DNA of 7,372 nucleotides, taken from assembly GCA_964485585.1 (NCBI GenBank), contig CAZAJT010000044.1, positions 1 to 7,372 on the forward strand, read 5' to 3'. The position numbers and the translations under genes were made by a program. This DNA is from CAZAJT01 sp964485585 (GTDB lineage: Bacteria; Patescibacteriota; Microgenomatia; UBA1406; GWC2-37-13). Below are positions 1-5,802 of the stretch, piece after piece (within the stretch, counting starts at the first letter, position 1; every line of letters starts with the position of its first letter). The notes below the pieces were generated by a model. The model was not told where the DNA came from and did not search any database. It saw only the letters and a program-made list of their open reading frames with translations.

Positions 1-70
1 TGGCTGAGACGCGGCAATCCCATTTATTTATGAGATTGCTTCGCCATAGTATGTATGGCTCGCAATGACA
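1..70. repeat. Palindromic intergenic repeat downstream of uvrB, cut by the window edge
   Basis: Read on the minus strand this begins TGTCATTGCGAG and continues to GAAGCAATCTC, a form I recognise from widespread short bacterial intergenic repeats. Two hairpins are visible. Bases 14-23 (GCAATCCCAT) pair with 30-39 (ATGAGATTGC) around a 6-nt loop, with one G-T pair. Bases 35-39 with 44-48 pair imperfectly with 54-58 and 62-66 (CCATA/TATGG and ATTGC/GCAAT) around a 5-nt loop. The two folds share bases 35-39, so they are alternatives. The element begins 30 bp past the uvrB stop and may act as a 3'-end structure, but there is no T-run that would make it a classical terminator. The other half of the element probably lies left of the window. 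Confidence 0.6.
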
Positions 71-99
71 ATTCATATCCGTGGGTTTAGAGATAACTT

Positions 100-2124
100 C
101 TAAATAACAGATTTCAGATCTCTCACCTTATCCCGAATCTGGATCGCAATCTCAAAATTTAATTGCTCTGCTTGTTTCTTCATCTCATGCTCCAATTTCT
201 TGACGACCTTTTTCCGATCATAAGGAGTAAGTGAATTATTACGAATGTTTTCTAAATAATCTTCTATAATTGACGACTTGGGCATATCGTACGCAATGAA
301 CGACTCCTCCTGATCTACAATTTTTTTACGAATAGGCTTATAGATAGTACGAGGGATAACATTGTGCTGGGTATTGTACTGAAGCTGATGCGTTCTTCTT
401 CTTTCAATTTCACTCATTGCTTCCCGAATAGATCGTGTCGTTTCATCTGCATAGATGATAACTTCTCCCTTAACGTTTCGCGCAGCTCTTCCCATTGTTT
501 GGATTAATGAGGTACGGGAACGCAAAAAACCTTCTCTATCCGCATCAAGAATTGCAACGAGGGTGACTTCTGGTAGATCAAGTCCTTCACGAAGCAGATT
601 AACGCCAATTAATACGTCAAATTCATTCTTTCGAAGATTATCTAAAACATCCGAACGCTCAAGCGTCTTGATATCCGAATGGAGATAGGCAGCGCGCAGT
701 GATTTATCTTTAAGATAATCGGTAAGATCCTCTGCGGTTTTTTTAGTAAGCGTGGTGACTAATACTTTTTCACCGTTTTTCGCTCGCCTTTCAATTTCCG
801 CTATCAAATCAGGAATCTCGTGTGTAGAAGGACGTATAGCAATTACGGGATCGACAATACCGGTTGGCCTGACAAGCTGTTCTACTACTCTTCCCTGCGA
901 CATCCCGATTTCCCATCTATCCGGAGTTGCTGAAACGTACACGAGATGAGGAGGAATACGATAAAATTCATCAAATTTAAGTGGACGATTGTCAAATGAT
1001 GCCTTCAAGCGGAATCCAAATTCAATGAGCGTTTTTTTTCGTGAAAAATCTCCATTATACATCCCCCGAATTTGAGGAACAGTCATATGTGACTCATCAA
1101 TAAAAACTATAAAGTTTTTTCCATACGCTTGAGCAAAATAATCAAGAAGTGTATAGGGCGGATCTCCCGGTCTTCTTCCATCAAAATATCGTGAATAGTT
1201 TTCAATGCCATTGACATACCCCACTTCTTGAATCATCTCCAGATCATAATTCACTTTTTTGAGAAGTCGATGAGCTTCGAACTCTTTTCCCATCTGTTTT
1301 AACTCAGCGTATTCTTTCTGAAGATCTGCGCGAATCTGCGTCTTTGCGTTTTGAAATACAACCGGATCAGTCAAATAATGTTTTGCCGGGTAGATAATAA
1401 TCGATTTTTGCTTGTTTGATAAACGACCAAGCTCTTTTCCGGAAAGTGGCTCAAACTTTATTATTTCCTTGATCCATCCATTTTCTGACACAATGCGATA
1501 TCCAAAATCTTCATATGCAGGATAAACGTCCATATAATTTCCCCTTATGCGAAAGGTTCCTCGTTCAAATTCAAACTCTGATCGTTCATAAAGAAGCTCA
1601 GCGAGCCGGTGAGCAATAGTCATCCAATTCGCTTCACCACCTATCACAAGCTCAAGAATAAATTTACCGTACTCGATTGGAGAACCTATGTTGTAGATAC
1701 AAGACACTGAAGCGACAACAACAGTATCAGGTCGGGTAAGAATATTGGTAGTTGTCTGTAATCGGAGCTTGTCAATCAATTCATTGATCTGTGCTTCCTT
1801 CTCAATATAAGTATCCGTAGTTGGAATATATGCCTCAGGTTGATAGTAATCGTAGTATGAAACAAAATAGGAAACACCATTTTCTGGAAAAAAATCCCGC
1901 ATCTCCTGATAGAGTTGTCCGGCAAGCGTTTTGTTATGCGAAATGATAAGAGCAGGCATTTGCAGTTTTTGAATAATATTTGCCATGGTAAAGGTTTTTC
2001 CTGATCCAGTCACTCCAAGAAGTACCTGATTTTTCAGATTAGACTGTATTCCAGCTGAAAGTTTTTCTATTGCTTGAGGTTGATCGCCAGTAGGTTTGAA
2101 ATCAGAAGAAATACGAAATTGCAT
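100..2124 (-). CDS. uvrB: UvrABC system protein B (excinuclease subunit UvrB)
   Basis: UvrB is the DNA-damage verification helicase of nucleotide excision repair. It is loaded by UvrA, opens the DNA around the lesion and recruits UvrC for incision. The 674-residue product has the family's usual length. Numbered from the chosen start, it shows Walker A GVTGSGKT (37-44), the damage-probing beta-hairpin with YYDYYQPEAYIP (90-101), the DESH helicase motif II (343-346), SATP (398-401), the motif VI region QTMGRAARN (542-550) and a C-terminal UVR domain for UvrC contact (about 635-672). An in-frame ATG 39 bp further upstream exists, but it lies in the probable -35 box. The start used here (MQFRISSDFKPTGDQP) matches the family N-terminus and sits 9 nt after a TATAAT box, which suggests a leaderless mRNA. 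The stop is TAG. No uvrA or uvrC is nearby. The gene looks intact. Confidence 0.97.
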   Translation of the reverse strand: MQFRISSDFKPTGDQPQAIEKLSAGIQSNLKNQVLLGVTGSGKTFTMANIIQKLQMPALIISHNKTLAGQLYQEMRDFFPENGVSYFVSYYDYYQPEAYIPTTDTYIEKEAQINELIDKLRLQTTTNILTRPDTVVVASVSCIYNIGSPIEYGKFILELVIGGEANWMTIAHRLAELLYERSEFEFERGTFRIRGNYMDVYPAYEDFGYRIVSENGWIKEIIKFEPLSGKELGRLSNKQKSIIIYPAKHYLTDPVVFQNAKTQIRADLQKEYAELKQMGKEFEAHRLLKKVNYDLEMIQEVGYVNGIENYSRYFDGRRPGDPPYTLLDYFAQAYGKNFIVFIDESHMTVPQIRGMYNGDFSRKKTLIEFGFRLKASFDNRPLKFDEFYRIPPHLVYVSATPDRWEIGMSQGRVVEQLVRPTGIVDPVIAIRPSTHEIPDLIAEIERRAKNGEKVLVTTLTKKTAEDLTDYLKDKSLRAAYLHSDIKTLERSDVLDNLRKNEFDVLIGVNLLREGLDLPEVTLVAILDADREGFLRSRTSLIQTMGRAARNVKGEVIIYADETTRSIREAMSEIERRRTHQLQYNTQHNVIPRTIYKPIRKKIVDQEESFIAYDMPKSSIIEDYLENIRNNSLTPYDRKKVVKKLEHEMKKQAEQLNFEIAIQIRDKVRDLKSVI

Positions 2125-2133
2125 AAACCAATC

Positions 2134-2163
2134 ATTATACCACTTTTCAACCCCATCTGTCAT
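2134..2163 (-). promoter_or_regulatory. Probable uvrB promoter giving a leaderless mRNA
   Basis: On the minus strand a perfect TATAAT (2139-2134) is preceded at 18 bp by ATGACA (2163-2158), one base away from TTGACA. Transcription would start about 7 nt after the -10 box, within a few bases of the uvrB ATG at 2124, leaving no room for a ribosome-binding site. The -35 hexamer is also the TGTCAT end of the repeat remnant at 2158-2164. No LexA-like operator was recognised. Confidence 0.65.
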
Positions 2164-2164
2164 C

Positions 2165-2210
2165 GATCCCCAAACTATAAACCTTTACGATGATGTGAAA
2201 GCCTTTGCCA
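2165..2210 (-). repeat. Decayed second copy of the dedA 3' end
   Basis: These bases align without gaps to 2262-2307, with 35 of 46 identical by my hand count. The second copy holds the last codons of dedA. Read on the minus strand this copy encodes W-QRL-SHHRK-GL-stop against W-HKF-SHHRK-RS-stop in the intact gene, with both TAG stops aligned. Within SHHRK the three base differences are all third-position silent changes (TCA/TCT, CGT/CGC, AAA/AAG). The frame upstream is closed by TGA at 2220-2222, so this is a remnant and not a gene. It is followed, like the real gene end, by CCCCATC-type sequence. Confidence 0.6.
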
Positions 2211-2217
2211 TACCCTT

Positions 2218-2268
2218 TGTCATCCCGAGCGAAGCCACGCCGAAGGCGGGCGCAGTCGAGGGATCCCC
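2218..2268. repeat. Palindromic intergenic repeat (TGTCATCCCGAGC ... GTCGAGGGATCCCC type)
   Basis: The ends TGTCATCCCGAGC and AGTCGAGGGATCCCC match a short intergenic repeat form I recognise from many bacterial genomes. The centre folds as CGCC-GAA-GGCG, extended imperfectly on both sides. It lies just downstream of the dedA stop on the minus strand, where it could act as a 3' structure, and it has no T-run. A shorter form with the centre missing (TGTCATC joined directly to GATCCCC) is present at 2158-2171. The G+C content is well above that of the flanking DNA. Confidence 0.6.
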
Positions 2269-2271
2269 ATA

Positions 2272-2916
2272 CTATGAACGCTTGCGATGATGAGAGAATT
2301 TATGCCACTTATGAAAGATGTAATATCCAACCAGAATTACTCCTCCTGCAATGATGACATATTCGAATTTCCGGTAATAGACTTCAAGCGATTGCCAGTT
2401 TTTTCCCAGCACGTATCCGATATACGTAAGCAATGCGCTCCAGATCAGTGAACCGACAAAAGTGAAAATCACAAACTTTTTCATGTTCATCTTGGCCACT
2501 CCGGCGGGAAGAGAGATAAAGGTACGAACCACGGGGAGTAATCGTGAGAAAAACGTTATTTTCTCTCCATACATGCGAAACCACCGCTCGGCTTGATCAT
2601 ATTCATGCATGGTTATCAATACCCATTTCCCATATTTCCGTAACAGTTTCCGGACAAACGCACCTTCTCCCCAAAACCCGATGTAATAAGCAATAAGTGA
2701 GCCTACCAGATTCGCAAGTGCGCCGACAATAATAACAGCGTAAATGTTAAATGTACCAATAGAAGCAAGATATCCGGCAAACGTCATAGTAACTTCCGAT
2801 GGGATAGGAATGAGAGCTGACTCCGCAGTCATCAGGAGAAAGATACCAAGGTAACCGGTTGAAGTAATTACCTGTATAATAAAGTTTGTTAAAAAAGCGA
2901 TAATTTGTTCTATCAT
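2272..2916 (-). CDS. DedA family membrane protein (VTT/SNARE-associated domain)
   Basis: The 214-residue product is a polytopic inner-membrane protein of the DedA family. Members are linked to undecaprenyl-phosphate and phospholipid flipping and to membrane homeostasis; the exact substrate cannot be read from sequence. Hydrophobic segments lie at about 5-30, 43-80, 147-170 and 185-203. The family signatures are ESALIPIPSEV (32-42), matching the first re-entrant loop, and FFSRLLPVVRTFISLPAGVAKM-type sequence (122-143) with the conserved Arg, Pro and Gly. The C-terminus is basic (HKWHKFSHHRKRS), as expected for a cytoplasmic tail. The ATG start abuts the rsmI ATG with no bases between them, and no convincing -10 was found for dedA, so its promoter must lie inside rsmI. 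No Shine-Dalgarno sequence is visible. The stop is TAG. A decayed copy of the gene's last codons lies downstream. Confidence 0.9.
   Translation of the reverse strand: MIEQIIAFLTNFIIQVITSTGYLGIFLLMTAESALIPIPSEVTMTFAGYLASIGTFNIYAVIIVGALANLVGSLIAYYIGFWGEGAFVRKLLRKYGKWVLITMHEYDQAERWFRMYGEKITFFSRLLPVVRTFISLPAGVAKMNMKKFVIFTFVGSLIWSALLTYIGYVLGKNWQSLEVYYRKFEYVIIAGGVILVGYYIFHKWHKFSHHRKRS
2875..2904 (+). promoter_or_regulatory. Candidate rsmI promoter boxes inside dedA
   Basis: Two -10-like hexamers lie upstream of rsmI within the start of dedA: TATAAT at 2875-2880, which would give a leader of about 30 nt, and GATAAT at 2899-2904, which would give a leader of about 5 nt. Neither has a clear -35 at 17 bp. 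The second fits the near-leaderless spacing seen elsewhere in the window. Confidence 0.35.
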
Positions 2917-3600
2917 ATGCTCTACATAGTCGGCACTCCAATCGGCAATCTCGACGATCTTTCGCTCCGACAGGCTCGGACGATAGCTCAGTCGGATATC
3001 ATCCTCACTGAGGACACTCGTTCCACTGGGATACTCATGAAAAAAATAAAGGAGATGTTTGGTTTATCTCCTCCACCTGATCAGAAACTTGTTTCTTATT
3101 ATAGAGAAAAAGAGTTTGAAAAACTACCACAAATCATACAGTATTTACACGAGGACAGAACCGTTGCATTAATCTCCGAATCTGGCATGCCGGTTATTTC
3201 AGACCCAGGATTGCTCCTTGTTCGAACAGTTATTAAAGAACAGCTTCCATTCACTGTCATTCCTGGTCCTACTGCCGCAGTAACCACGCTCATATATGCG
3301 GGTGTTGATCCGCAATTTTCTCTGTTTGTTGGATTCCTTCCAAAAAATCAAAATAAACGAAAGAAACTGTTGAATCAGCTTGTAGGAATAAAAGAAATTA
3401 TTTGCGAAACTAAGTTCATCATCTATGAATCACCGCAGCGAATTATCAATACGTTAAACGATATTCAATCATTGTTCCCGAATAATCAAATAGTCATCGG
3501 GAGAGAGATAACGAAAAAATTTGAAGAAATAATCCGAGGTACTGCGCTAGAATTACGACAACGCACCTACAAAGGGGAAATCACCCTAGTACTTTCTTAA
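2917..3600 (+). CDS. rsmI: 16S rRNA (cytidine(1402)-2'-O)-methyltransferase RsmI
   Basis: RsmI uses S-adenosylmethionine to 2'-O-methylate C1402 in the ribosomal decoding centre. The 227-residue protein shows the signatures in order: YIVGTPIGNLDD (3-14), TEDTR (31-35), ISESGMPVISDPG (86-98), VIPGPTAAVTTL (114-125), FVGFLPKN (137-144) and GREITKKFEEIIRGT toward the end. It stops at KGEITLVLS, the last strand of the tetrapyrrole-methylase-like fold. The extra C-terminal domain of longer homologues such as E. coli RsmI is absent, which I take as a lineage trait because the catalytic domain is complete. An upstream in-frame TTG at 2905 is possible, but the ATG at 2917 begins the conserved MLYIVGTPIGN. 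The gene diverges from dedA with no gap and its 3' end overlaps maf by 20 bp in convergent orientation. Confidence 0.95.
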   Translation: MLYIVGTPIGNLDDLSLRQARTIAQSDIILTEDTRSTGILMKKIKEMFGLSPPPDQKLVSYYREKEFEKLPQIIQYLHEDRTVALISESGMPVISDPGLLLVRTVIKEQLPFTVIPGPTAAVTTLIYAGVDPQFSLFVGFLPKNQNKRKKLLNQLVGIKEIICETKFIIYESPQRIINTLNDIQSLFPNNQIVIGREITKKFEEIIRGTALELRQRTYKGEITLVLS

Positions 3601-4153
3601 GATCCTCAAGGAGGTGGTAAACCGGAAGACCCACTACATTACAATAATCTCCCTCAATTTTCTCAATAAATATCGATCCCAAGCCCTGAATACCATATGC
3701 TCCTGCCTTATCCATCGGCTCACCGGTCGCAACGTAATCTTGTATTTCCTTCTGATTTAACTTTCTAAAATAAACAGTAGATGTTATCGTGTTGGTAATT
3801 CGCTGGTAAATTGGTGAAACAATAATAGTGTAGCCGGTTATTACCCTATGGGATTTATTACTCAATGCTCTCAATATGCTTACTGCGTGTCTTTTATCTT
3901 TCGGCTTGCCGATGACAATATCATCTAAAACAACCACTGTGTCCGCTGCGATCACGACCGCATCAGTATATTTTGTAGCAACATCCTGAGCTTTTTGAAA
4001 CGATAGATATTCAACCAATTCATAAGGATCCATATCTTTAGTAATATTCTCTTCAAAACTGCTGGGAACAACTTCGAAATCCAATCCCACCATTTCCAAA
4101 AGCTGTTTCCTCCTCGGCGACGAGGAAGCAAGAATGATCAATCTACCTGTCAT
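3581..4153 (-). CDS. maf: Maf family nucleoside triphosphate pyrophosphatase
   Basis: Maf proteins hydrolyse non-canonical or excess pyrimidine nucleoside triphosphates to monophosphates and have been linked to division arrest. The 190-residue protein has the normal length and all the main motifs: ASSSPRRKQLL (9-19) for phosphate binding, AADTVV (69-74), IGKPKD (81-86), SHRVITGYT (101-109), EPMDKAGAYGIQG (145-157) and GDYCNVVGLPVY (168-179). The AGAYGIQG form resembles the dTTP/UTP-cleaving subgroup (B. subtilis Maf, E. coli YhdE), but the subgroup call is an inference. The ATG lies 5 bp after the MFS stop, which suggests a shared transcript. No Shine-Dalgarno sequence is visible. The stop is TGA, and the last 20 bp overlap the end of rsmI on the opposite strand. 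Confidence 0.94.
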   Translation of the reverse strand: MTGRLIILASSSPRRKQLLEMVGLDFEVVPSSFEENITKDMDPYELVEYLSFQKAQDVATKYTDAVVIAADTVVVLDDIVIGKPKDKRHAVSILRALSNKSHRVITGYTIIVSPIYQRITNTITSTVYFRKLNQKEIQDYVATGEPMDKAGAYGIQGLGSIFIEKIEGDYCNVVGLPVYHLLEDLKKVLG

Positions 4154-4158
4154 ATTTA

Positions 4159-4725
4159 TTATGTAGCATTGAGATATTGTTTCTTCTTAAATAAAAACAA
4201 TGTCGTCGCCATACTGAATACTGAGGTAAGAAACATAAATATAAATAACGCCTTAAAACCAAAAGCATTTGCAAAATAGCCGCCGACAATAGCTGCTACC
4301 GCAGTAGTAATATAAAACATTGATTCCCAATCACCCCATTCAGATGCTTCTTTTCGATGATCTATGTATTCCATATAAAGCGCATCATACGCCGGATCCT
4401 TTACTGCTACCGCTAATCCGAGAAGTACTTGCGTAACCATGAGTGCGAATTGATTTTCAACAAAGATATACAATAAGCATCCCACTGATGTTAATACATA
4501 TCCGAGCATAATAAGTTTTTCCTTGTGTCGAACCTTGTCTTCCCAATGACTGATGAGAAAAATTACTGCGCCTGATGTAAACATAAATGCAAAGTACGCC
4601 CAGCTTGCATCAAGAATATCTCCCCCGATCTTTTCAACAAAGATCGCATAAATAGGAGCGATCATACCAAGCGCAAGCACTGCCCACGCCTCAGCAATAA
4701 GAAGAATCTTTAATCCTCGTTTCAT
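4159..4725 (-). CDS. Half-size major facilitator superfamily (MFS) membrane protein
   Basis: The product is 188 residues with about six hydrophobic segments (roughly 6-30, 41-60, 70-90, 94-112, 134-155 and 158-179), half of a normal 12-helix MFS transporter. The loop after segment 2 reads HWEDKVRHKEK (60-70), a variant of MFS motif A with Asp and Arg in place. The final tail is basic (FKKKQYLNAT) and the stop is clean, so it does not look truncated. I recall similar short MFS proteins from Patescibacteria genomes. The substrate is unknown, and it may work as a homodimer. An upstream ATG at 4806 would add 27 Cys- and charge-rich residues, but these overlap the end of the hydrolase frame. The ATG at 4725, 7 nt behind a TAGAAT box, is preferred. 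It is followed by maf after 5 bp. Confidence 0.82.
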   Translation of the reverse strand: MKRGLKILLIAEAWAVLALGMIAPIYAIFVEKIGGDILDASWAYFAFMFTSGAVIFLISHWEDKVRHKEKLIMLGYVLTSVGCLLYIFVENQFALMVTQVLLGLAVAVKDPAYDALYMEYIDHRKEASEWGDWESMFYITTAVAAIVGGYFANAFGFKALFIFMFLTSVFSMATTLFLFKKKQYLNAT

Positions 4726-4732
4726 AAAAGTA

Positions 4733-4738
4733 ATTCTA
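4733..4738 (-). promoter_or_regulatory. Candidate -10 box for the MFS-maf unit
   Basis: TAGAAT (minus strand, 4738-4733) lies 7 nt before the MFS ATG, the same geometry as other leaderless starts in this window. No good -35 is visible 17 bp upstream. A second hexamer, TATAGA, lies about 10 bp further upstream. An internal promoter here would allow MFS and maf to be expressed independently of the interrupted hydrolase. Confidence 0.4.
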
Positions 4739-4742
4739 TTCT

Positions 4743-4952
4743 CTATAGTACCAGATTTACGTGATTTTTTTTCATGCGCTTGAGGAGATTGGCAACAGCA
4801 AGACAAAGTCCGGAATCATACTTTAATGCACCGTGAATACCTGAGGCCACAATAAATCCATCAACGGGAAAATTTCCTCTTGTCAAAATACTACTGAGCA
4901 CTTCCACCGGATAATAGCAATCGTTTGATTGAGCCACAATCACTATTCGCAC
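4743..4952 (-). CDS. C-terminal part of the TGA-interrupted alpha/beta hydrolase (catalytic Asp/His half)
   Basis: This 69-codon segment is in the same frame as the hydrolase upstream and begins with the codon (GTG) directly after that gene's TGA. Its sequence fits the last third of an alpha/beta hydrolase. RIVIVAQSNDCYYP (2-15) resembles the strand carrying the catalytic Asp (D11), and GFIVASGIHGAL (32-43) resembles the last strand and loop with the catalytic His (H40). A helix ending LLKRMKK follows. Joined to the upstream part across the TGA this makes 295 codons, a normal length for the family. It could be made by readthrough, by re-initiation at the GTG as a separate chain, or not at all if the gene is dead. 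The stop is TAG, 17 bp before the MFS start. Confidence 0.5.
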   Translation of the reverse strand: MRIVIVAQSNDCYYPVEVLSSILTRGNFPVDGFIVASGIHGALKYDSGLCLAVANLLKRMKKNHVNLVL

Positions 4953-5630
4953 TCAATTGTCTTTTACATATTGGAAGTGGTTGTGTATTGTTTGAGTTGC
5001 AGTAGTTACAATCTCCATAAGATATCGTGTACCATCAGCTTCGAATCTCCTCTCAATTCGTCTGATATCTGCTAACTGCTGGCTTAGTTCCGGATGTTCT
5101 TCTGTAAAACGTACTTTATCTCTCTTGTTTCTTCTATCTCCTATTCTTAATGCATTCATTGCGGCTAAAGTATTCGTTGGCATCATAATACCACGGGGAG
5201 CAGCGAGAACGCAGTTTACGAAGTTTTTCGGATGGTCTTTTGCGAAGAGAATCGTATCCAAAGCTCCTTTGGAATGACCGATGACCTGTACTTGTTTAAT
5301 ACCCTGCTCATTCGGAAAACCCTCAGTATCAATTGCAACTTGCATTGCTTCCTGCTTAACTTTATTTACATCAGGAAACATTCCCCATTTTTTTGGTTGA
5401 TCTTCAGCTTCCGGTTGATAATCAATACAAACCGGTGTTAACCCGCTGGAAGCAAGACAGCGCATTAACAGTTCATAAGAATCTGCGCCGCATCGATAGC
5501 CGGGAACAATCAATACCGGTAGAGAAGATGTAGGATGTTCTGGGACCAATTTCACCAGATCAAATCCTCTAAAATGTCTCCTCTCCATCTTCGGATTCTC
5601 CCCCATATTACATCTGGCCTCGATAGACAT
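4953..5630 (-). CDS. Alpha/beta hydrolase, N-terminal part carrying the Ser nucleophile, ended by an in-frame TGA
   Basis: The 225 residues hold the first two thirds of an alpha/beta hydrolase of the lipase/esterase type. LPVLIVPGYRCGADSY (37-52) is the first core strand and oxyanion-hole loop. TPVCIDYQPE (65-74) follows, and QVIGHSKGALDTILFA (115-130) contains the GHSKG nucleophile elbow with Ser120. VNCVLAAPRG (138-147) is the next strand. No signal peptide is visible, so a cytoplasmic enzyme is likely; its substrate is unknown. The protein stops before the strands that carry the catalytic Asp and His, and both are found directly downstream in the same frame. The ATG at 5630 lies 8 nt behind a TATAAT box. 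The gene heads a likely unit with the MFS gene and maf. It could be a recent nonsense mutant, a split enzyme or a sequencing error. Confidence 0.75.
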   Translation of the reverse strand: MSIEARCNMGENPKMERRHFRGFDLVKLVPEHPTSSLPVLIVPGYRCGADSYELLMRCLASSGLTPVCIDYQPEAEDQPKKWGMFPDVNKVKQEAMQVAIDTEGFPNEQGIKQVQVIGHSKGALDTILFAKDHPKNFVNCVLAAPRGIMMPTNTLAAMNALRIGDRRNKRDKVRFTEEHPELSQQLADIRRIERRFEADGTRYLMEIVTTATQTIHNHFQYVKDN

Positions 5631-5638
5631 AGAGCAGT

Positions 5639-5644
5639 ATTATA
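5639..5644 (-). promoter_or_regulatory. -10 box of the hydrolase-MFS-maf unit
   Basis: A perfect TATAAT on the minus strand lies 8 nt before the hydrolase ATG, which predicts a leaderless or nearly leaderless mRNA. No strong -35 is seen (TTCGTT at 17 bp). The hexamer is part of the palindrome TATTATAATA, so a plus-strand TATAAT (5641-5646) overlaps it. The tRNA-Glu promoter lies about 45 bp away in the opposite direction. Confidence 0.55.
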
Positions 5645-5683
5645 ATAGATACATTACTTTAACGAAAGGGACTATTCGCTGCA

Positions 5684-5692
5684 TGCTATAAT
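5684..5692 (+). promoter_or_regulatory. Extended -10 promoter of the tRNA-Glu locus
   Basis: TGCTATAAT is a full extended -10 (TG-N-TATAAT). The expected transcription start is near 5699, which is 4 nt before the first copy of the tRNA 5' sequence (5703) but about 104 nt before the complete tRNA gene. There is no clear -35, which the extended -10 can compensate for. Confidence 0.6.
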
Positions 5693-5702
5693 ATGCTATG
5701 TT

Positions 5703-5720
5703 GCTCCCATCGTCTAGCGG
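5703..5720 (+). repeat. Exact 18-nt copy of the tRNA-Glu 5' end
   Basis: GCTCCCATCGTCTAGCGG is identical to 5803-5820, the acceptor 5' strand plus the first half of the D-arm of tRNA-Glu. The spacing is exactly 100 bp. The base after the repeat and the second base before it differ between copies, and no matching 3' acceptor strand follows this copy before the real tRNA. It is therefore a partial gene copy or a duplicated target site, not a second tRNA. Confidence 0.85.
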
Positions 5721-5802
5721 TGCCGATGGCAGATATTACAAGCCATCGTGCATGCTCGATCCGATCCGTTTTGGATCGTGATCATTGAAAACATGGTAAG
5801 TA
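5721..5802 (+). other. 82-nt hairpin-rich insert between the two tRNA-Glu 5' copies
   Basis: Two strong stem-loops fill most of this segment. The first pairs TGC-CGATGGC (5721-5730) with GCCATCG-T-GCA (5742-5752) around an 11-nt loop. The second pairs GATC-CGATCC (5758-5767) with GGATCG-T-GATC (5773-5783) around GTTTT. Each stem has ten pairs and a single bulged T at the same place, after ATCG on the 3' side. There is no start codon with a usable ORF. The segment would be part of the tRNA-Glu primary transcript. I do not recognise it as a known RNA family. Confidence 0.55.

Noticed and set aside
455..949. Plus-strand frames of 77 and 65 codons within uvrB
   Set aside because: They are antisense shadows of a strongly conserved gene and show no promoter or family pattern.
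2125..2163. Longer uvrB start adding 13 residues (MTDGVEKWYNDWF)
   Set aside because: Its ATG lies within the probable -35 box, the added residues do not look like the UvrB N-terminus, and the promoter fits the shorter start.
3608..3617. Perfect Shine-Dalgarno-like AAGGAGGTGG on the plus strand after rsmI
   Set aside because: No start codon or open frame follows at a usable distance. The bases encode His-Leu-Leu near the maf C-terminus on the other strand, so this is chance.
4726..4806. Longer MFS start (MSCCCQSPQAHEKK...)
   Set aside because: The extension overlaps the end of the hydrolase frame and precedes the first typical MFS helix; the ATG at 4725 has a better-placed -10 box.
4953..4955. 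TGA as a selenocysteine, or as a general Gly/Trp codon
   Set aside because: It is not at a catalytic position, no stem-loop suited to Sec insertion was seen just after it, and uvrB and the other long genes contain no internal TGA.
5703..5802. A second tRNA gene in front of tRNA-Glu
   Set aside because: Only the 5' acceptor strand and part of the D-arm are present; there is no 3' acceptor strand, no TTCGAAT-type T-loop and no anticodon arm of normal size.
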